A DNA stretch of 64,000 nucleotides, taken from the NCBI GenBank assembly GCA_009746045.1, contig RPFO01000103.1, positions 1,523,121 through 1,587,120 of the forward strand. Reading direction: 5' to 3'. The notes below the pieces were generated by a model that saw only the letters and a list, made by a program, of their open reading frames with translations, was not told the DNA's origin and searched no databases. This DNA comes from Mesostigma viride (lineage: Eukaryota; Streptophyta; Mesostigmatophyceae; Mesostigmatales; Mesostigmataceae). Position 1 is the stretch's first letter, and each line of letters begins with the position of its first letter. The position numbers and the translations under genes are program-made. Shown here in pieces: positions 59,378-64,000 of this stretch.

Positions 59378-59942
59378 TGTTACGTCGCGTAACAATTCGT
59401 TGTAGTTACGGACGTAAATTAGGTCCTTTGCCTCGGTTGTTCCTAGGTTTACGTGTAGTTCCAACTGGGACACTATTGTCCTCGTAACAGTACTGTGGTA
59501 CAGTGGGTGCTTTTGGGGCGCCGCGCCGCGTACTTTATAAGTGGTCCTTATCCTTTGGTAGAATGTAGTGGACCAGCGTGCATCTGTGCATCTGCCTGTG
59601 TATCTGTATGCGAGGGCCAGGTCGGCCCGAGCATGTTGGACCGTTGGTGACCATTTATGCACGTTCCACCCCTCGTGTGGTCACTCGGCGTGTGTTAAAT
59701 GAATTAACACATATAGGCTTGGGTCACGGCAGTGTAGTGTGTTTCCTTCCTCTATTCCTGGAATAAACGGGTTCGGGTAAATGGTTGTATGGCGTATTAT
59801 AGCAACACATACGTGAATGCATTGAGATCAGCTCCGTCTCGTTCGTCTTTCGCTAGGGGTTTGAGTAGAGGAGGCCTGACTAATTTAGGTTGGGTTAGGC
59901 CTGGTAGAGGTAGAGGTGGAGGTAGAAGTTTAGGACGTAACA
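59378..59942 (+). repeat. 3' LTR of gypsy G
   Basis: 565 bp, TGTTACG...CGTAACA, followed by target copy GGTCC. Confidence 0.95.
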
Positions 59943-62900
59943 GGTCCAATGGTAAAGTATCCAACCTCGTATTGCCTACGTGTAACCAAGTGATGGCCTC
60001 CGCCGGGGTCGTGGGGTCCGGCTGGAACATGCAGGACCTTGATACTAACCACGGGACCATCCGGATACAGTGACATTGGTGGGCTGGAAGACATACACAT
60101 AATGTCGCCAACTGATTGAGGCAACCATTGTGGCCTGGAAGGATGTCGGCCACTTGTACTTGAATTCCGGCCGGAGGTAACACTCCCCGGACCAGACCTT
60201 TGCATGTGGGTGTGATCCCGTCTGGGTAAAAACTGATCCAATCACCCGGTTGGAGGGCCATCATCAGAGCATGCCATGTAGCTGGGATGGCCTGGATGAG
60301 GGTGTTCCAAGCGTGTAGCGATGGCATGTTTTGCACCCAAGCATTAACTTCAGTATATGCCAGTAACCGATATCTGTCCCCCTGCCAGGCGTAGAGATCG
60401 AGCACTCTCAGAACAGGGGGTGATGCGCACAGGAAGCCAGCATAAGGGTTGTGCCCATGTAACGTGCCCAAGGGCTTGCGCGCATTGTCCACAATCAAAT
60501 CATTGAAATAAAGGATCTGTCGTGCAAGGTCTCCTCACGAGTGGTGGGAAAAACGAGGCGCCCAGGTTTGAGCTTGTGATAACCTAACCATACCTAGGCG
60601 CGACCAGTACCAGGGGAGCCCCTTGTATGATATCAGTGTGCAGCCAAGTACTCCAACGTCAAGGTGCCATGATGTGCCATTAGCATGGGTGTAAATAGCT
60701 GAGAGGGACTCTTTTGCCAATATGCAGCCAGGGTGCGTATTCACTTCCATGTACACGCTGATCACTTGTTTAGCATACATCGACCACAATCGCCATTGTA
60801 TGTTGTGTAGCCCTAGACCACCGTGCAACCATGACATAAAGGACATTATTATCCCGGCTGATCCAGCCATGTACCGTGTGAGATATCAAACCTTTCTGTT
60901 TCCAAACAAAATTGCTGCCTATGCGTTGGATAAGCTGTATGGTATGATCGTTGGGAGGGTGTGCCAGACAGTAGTATAAAACCTTGGAGAACAAGAGTTG
61001 GTTGACGATCAGTGATTTTCCTCGTAAGCTCATCCGCTGGACGCCACCCCACCGCCCTGCCGTGAGGAGCACATTCCTGCAAGTTTGCCCACGTGGTTGG
61101 TTTCGTCATATAAAAACGCACGATGTTCAGCCAAACGTCCCTCTGGCGTGCAGCCAATGGGGCAGTTGTGCAAAAGATGGTGTTCACCTGGTTTGAGCCA
61201 TGTCATGGCCAGGTGAGAGGGGGTTATCCGAGATGGGTTGGGTTTGCCGATGTGCAGTCCCGTGGACTTTTGCACATTACATCGTTGTTGTGAGGCCACA
61301 GAGTACGTGTTGATATTTTCCAAGACAGCATTCACTTCCTGTAGAGAGATGCAAACATTGGTGGTGTCATCCACATAGGCTATCTGTACAATACCTTTGG
61401 CATTGCCTGCAAGCGGGAAGCCCTGCAGACGAGGGTCGTGCTGGTGGAGCCAAAACAATCCTGCGTGTGCCAGTATAGGAACAAGATGGGGGACATACAA
61501 CCTCCTTGGGGGAGGGATCTTGAGCTGTGGCCAAGTGCAGATTTGTGACCGTTTATAAGGATGTACCAGGTTAGCGATTTGATCATTCCCATGATGACCG
61601 TTAGGATGCGTGGGCCAAACCCTACGCCGATCAATATGTGTCGGAGGTACGCCCAGCACATGCGGTCAAACGCTTTTTCAAAGTCCTATGCAAAAGAGGA
61701 TAAAGCCAGCGATGTCGTCGCGCCATGCCTTCTCTACTAATAATGTCCATTATGAGGGTGATGCTATCGTTGATATGGAGGTTAGCACGGAAGCCTGCTT
61801 GTTCTGGGCCTATAAGGCAGTCTAGAACAGAGTATAGCCTTTGCTGAATCATCTTGCTAATGATTTTGTACGCAACCGTAAGGAGGCGTATTGGCCGGTA
61901 ATTTTTCCATTGTGTTTTGTCACCCTTTTTGAACAATAAAATGAGGGCTGTTTCGGCCCATTGACCCGTAATCTGTCCATGTTGCCAGATTTCTAGTATG
62001 CATTGATAGAGATCTACGTGTAAAAGGGACCAAAAAGTTTTCCGAAACTCGATGGGAAGCCCATCCACCCCTGGGGCACTACCGGTCCGGATGTTTTGCA
62101 TGGCATTAGTGGCCTCCTCTATGGAGGGGGTTTGGTCTAGTTGGTGTTGTTGCGCAAGTGTGAGGCGGCGTGGGATAGCTTGTAAAATTTTTGCTATGGC
62201 CGCGTCGGCTTCGGGGTGGGGTTCATTTTGGAACATGCAGCGAGGTGTAGAAACGACTTTCTAGGATGGGGGTTGTGGCCGTGTGTGTGCCTTGTTCATC
62301 CTGGATTTCTGAGATGATTGAGTTGGATTTTAGTGGTGGAATAAGTGCGAAAAAATCTTTTGTCATGCGTTCGCCTACCTGATATTGCCACCACCGACAG
62401 ATTTTAAGAGTCTAAAGCTAAGGCGTGTCTTTCAAAACGGAGTTTGTCGAGTTCAGTGTGTGAACTTTGAAGTCGGCTTGTTCGTAGTGGTTTAGGTGGG
62501 GTTTCAGCTGTAGCTTGTTGACTAAGCGTTGGTGAATTCGGTATGCGCGTCCTTTCTCGCAACGTACGTTTAGGGAGTAGGTATGTGAATATACGAGCAT
62601 TTAATTGGCTAGGCCTTCCTGCATCCACGTGCAGCAGTGATCAGTGTATCTATCCTTGTGAGTTCGCCAATTGCTCCAACGCTGCATGATCTCAAAATAA
62701 AACTGATCGTCTTGTAGAAGAATTTATTGAGGCGAGGTATGCCTGGCCCCCGTGGTGCCTGGGTGTGGTGGGCAAGCGTGACAATGCATGGGTAGTGGTC
62801 TGAGAAGGCTGTGGAGCGTTCTACGCTTGCGTGGCAGACTAAATCGGCCCATTTGGGCGTGATATATATTTTATCCAAACGACGGGTTGTGCGAACGCCC

Positions 62901-62990
62901 GGACGAGTGGCCAGCCAAGTGTGCTCCTGATCCCGTGACCGAATGACATCCTGCAAATTCAGGTCTAGAACTAGTGTCACCCGCTGGCTT
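59943..62990 (-). pseudogene. LINE, endonuclease and reverse transcriptase part
   Basis: Read on the minus strand. The C-terminal half of an APE-type endonuclease is present (LDLNLQDV, TRRLDKIYI and SDHYPCIV, about 62,960-62,770); its N-terminus is absent, so the copy is 5'-truncated near 62,990. RT: GSAPGVDGLPIEF, NYRPIRLLTVAYKI, GPEQAGFRAN, SLPQGGCMSPILF and AYVDDTTNV (about 62,100-61,370). It continues to 59,943 with a tryptophan-containing C-terminal region, where G is inserted; the rest is at 4,431-3,540. Several frameshifts (near 61,690, 61,650, 61,200 and 60,900) make it dead. Confidence 0.85.
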
Positions 62991-62999
62991 CGCCCAGCC

Positions 63000-63246
63000 A
63001 AAAAAAGCACTTTGGGGCGGTTCAGGGCCTGCCCGCTGCCCGCTCACTGCGTAGTACGTGGTCCTTCACTGCGCTCCGGAGAGGGGAACAGTACGGTGCT
63101 CGCTTCGCTGGCGGATTGGTGCGCAGTACGCTGCCCGCTGCCCGCTGGAATAGTACGGTGCTCGCTTCGCTGGCGGATTGGTAGAATGTGTTGGTAAAAG
63201 GAGGCTGTGCGGTGGGCAGGGTGCTCGTTTAGATCAATGTGAAAAT
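63000..63246. repeat. GC-rich region with a 60-bp-spaced repeat
   Basis: AGTACGGTGCTCGCTTCGCT with GGCGGATTGGT occurs at about 63,091 and 63,151. CTGCCCGCTGCCCGCT is nearby. No gene is seen. Confidence 0.6.
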
Positions 63247-64000
63247 CAACTACTCTATTACGATCGTGTTGCGCAAAGGAGAACCCCGAACATCCTGACA
63301 TCGCCGCGGGCGCCGTACCGTACGGCCTGATCGCACCCCCACGAGCGAGGGCCATCCCTGAAATCCTGCGGAGCCGCGAGTTCCGGCGCCCGTAACCGCC
63401 GGCCTGAACGCCGTCACACCCGCGTAAGATCGAGTCTGAGGTGTTCTGAACGGAAACTGAATTCAGCAAAATGCGCGAGAAATGCCGGGGGGCATATACG
63501 GCTGGGGGGAAGAATGTTTCACGAAGCAGCTTAGCCCAAACATCCTACTCGATTTACTAGAAGGCTGAACGAGAACTGTCCCGCGGCTGAACGTACTGTT
63601 CGTTTTCTGACTTTTCTGAACGTGTTTTTGGGTAAATTTTCGGTTCGGCCTACTTCCCACGCAATTTCCGTGCCAATTTTTGCGAGATGACTGAACTGAA
63701 CGTGTTCAGACGGGGAGCGTGGCAAAAAACGGCTCGAATCTGTGAAAAGCAGGGGGCTCCGCCCAAAAAACGGCCGTACGAAACCGAAATTTTTTGGCTC
63801 CCGCTGGCCCGCCCCGGCCTCGGCGCCCTCGGCCACTGCCCCTTCGCACTGCGCGCCCCGCGTGGCGCCGGCGTTCCCGAGGACGCACCCCGCGGGTGTA
63901 CGCGCCAATCGCCCGCTCAGGCGCCAAAAAGTCTGGGCCCCGAAGGGGCCCCCAACTTGCCAACTACTTCTATTACGATCGTGTTGCGCAAAGGAGAACC
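63247..64000. repeat. Direct repeat of about 39 bp, 714 bp apart, at the right edge
   Basis: CAACTACT, then CTATTACGATCGTGTTGCGC and AAAGGAGAACC, occur at 63,247-63,285 and again at 63,961-64,000 where the window ends. They could be the first bases of two units of a tandem array or of an LTR pair. Between them CTGAACG occurs several times (63,450-63,710) and no gene is recognised. Confidence 0.6.

Larger units (their letters stand above)
4432..59942 (+). mobile_element. Ty3/gypsy chromovirus G, 55.5 kb with nested insertions
   Basis: Both ends carry 565-bp LTRs starting TGTTACG and ending CGTAACA. The host LINE has a 5-bp target duplication GGTCC at 4,427-4,431 and 59,943-59,947. Internal order is ORF0, gag, protease, RT, RNase H, integrase with chromodomain, and an extra 3' ORF. 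Without insertions T, C1, D and C3 its length would be about 11.2 kb. The two LTRs differ at one position that I can see (gtgagtg versus gtgaatg near 4,870/59,816), so insertion was recent even though the interior is now broken by insertions, frameshifts and an RT deletion. It belongs to the Ty3/gypsy order of domains (RT-RH-IN) and, from the chromodomain, to the chromovirus branch. Confidence 0.93.

Overview
The window is eukaryotic nuclear DNA. It has spliceosomal introns (GT...AG, 71, 121 and 167 nt), AATAAA-type poly(A) signals, LTR and non-LTR retrotransposons, and no bacterial operon structure. The lineage cannot be fixed from sequence alone; the mix of chromovirus, copia and LINE elements with GC-rich cargo genes would fit an alga or other protist.

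Almost everything from about 3.5 kb to 63.0 kb is one nest of mobile elements, which can be unwound junction by junction. Level 0 is a 5'-truncated LINE on the minus strand (62,990 to 59,943, continuing at 4,431 to about 3,540). Level 1 is a Ty3/gypsy chromovirus, here G (4,432-59,942; 565-bp LTRs; duplicated target GGTCC), inserted in the LINE ORF. Inside G sit four insertions: a tandem element T in gag (7,151-9,463); a copia-type element C1 between protease and RT (10,791-42,773); a tandem element D between RT and RNase H (43,800-45,760); and a minus-strand copia-type element C3 between RNase H and integrase (46,602-55,049; target TTAAA). Inside C1 sit a second copia element C2 in gag (13,234-20,985; target AAGGT), a 13.6-kb gene-bearing insertion Z in the RT gene (23,520-37,097; target GTAGCC), and in the right LTR another D dimer (39,686-41,652) and a MITE M (41,704-42,196; target ATTC). 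Each LTR pair differs at only one or two sites by eye, so the nest looks young.

Z is the most unusual part. It is precisely bounded: removing it and one GTAGCC copy restores the copia RT frame (PVPVA/WQAELQ). It carries about ten non-retroelement genes on both strands. Three are spliced, one encodes a RING plus TRAF-type zinc-finger protein, three encode CX2C/CX2C zinc ribbons, one resembles BRO/KilA-type proteins, and two encode small two-span membrane proteins. No transposase, integrase or DNA polymerase gene is visible. The heptamer CACGGGA/TCCCGTG occurs 15 times in Z and flanks both ends. Z is best described as a cargo-carrying, probably non-autonomous transposon or a remnant of a virus-like element.

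The three copia elements form an odd lineage: LTRs begin AGTTA and end TAACT, an extra ORF precedes gag, the retropepsin-like domain lies after integrase (IN-PR-RT-RH), and the RT active-site box reads HGDD. C3 and C1 have gag and pol in one frame separated by a single UGA (UGA-CUA-G in C3). Elements T and D are head-to-tail dimers of a short and a long copy, and the short copy in both carries the G-quadruplex motif GGGTGGGTGGGTGGG where the long copy has its internal region. The window edges (1-3.5 kb, 63-64 kb) hold a partial ORF with a 63-bp repeat, simple repeats and an unexplained 714-bp-spaced direct repeat.
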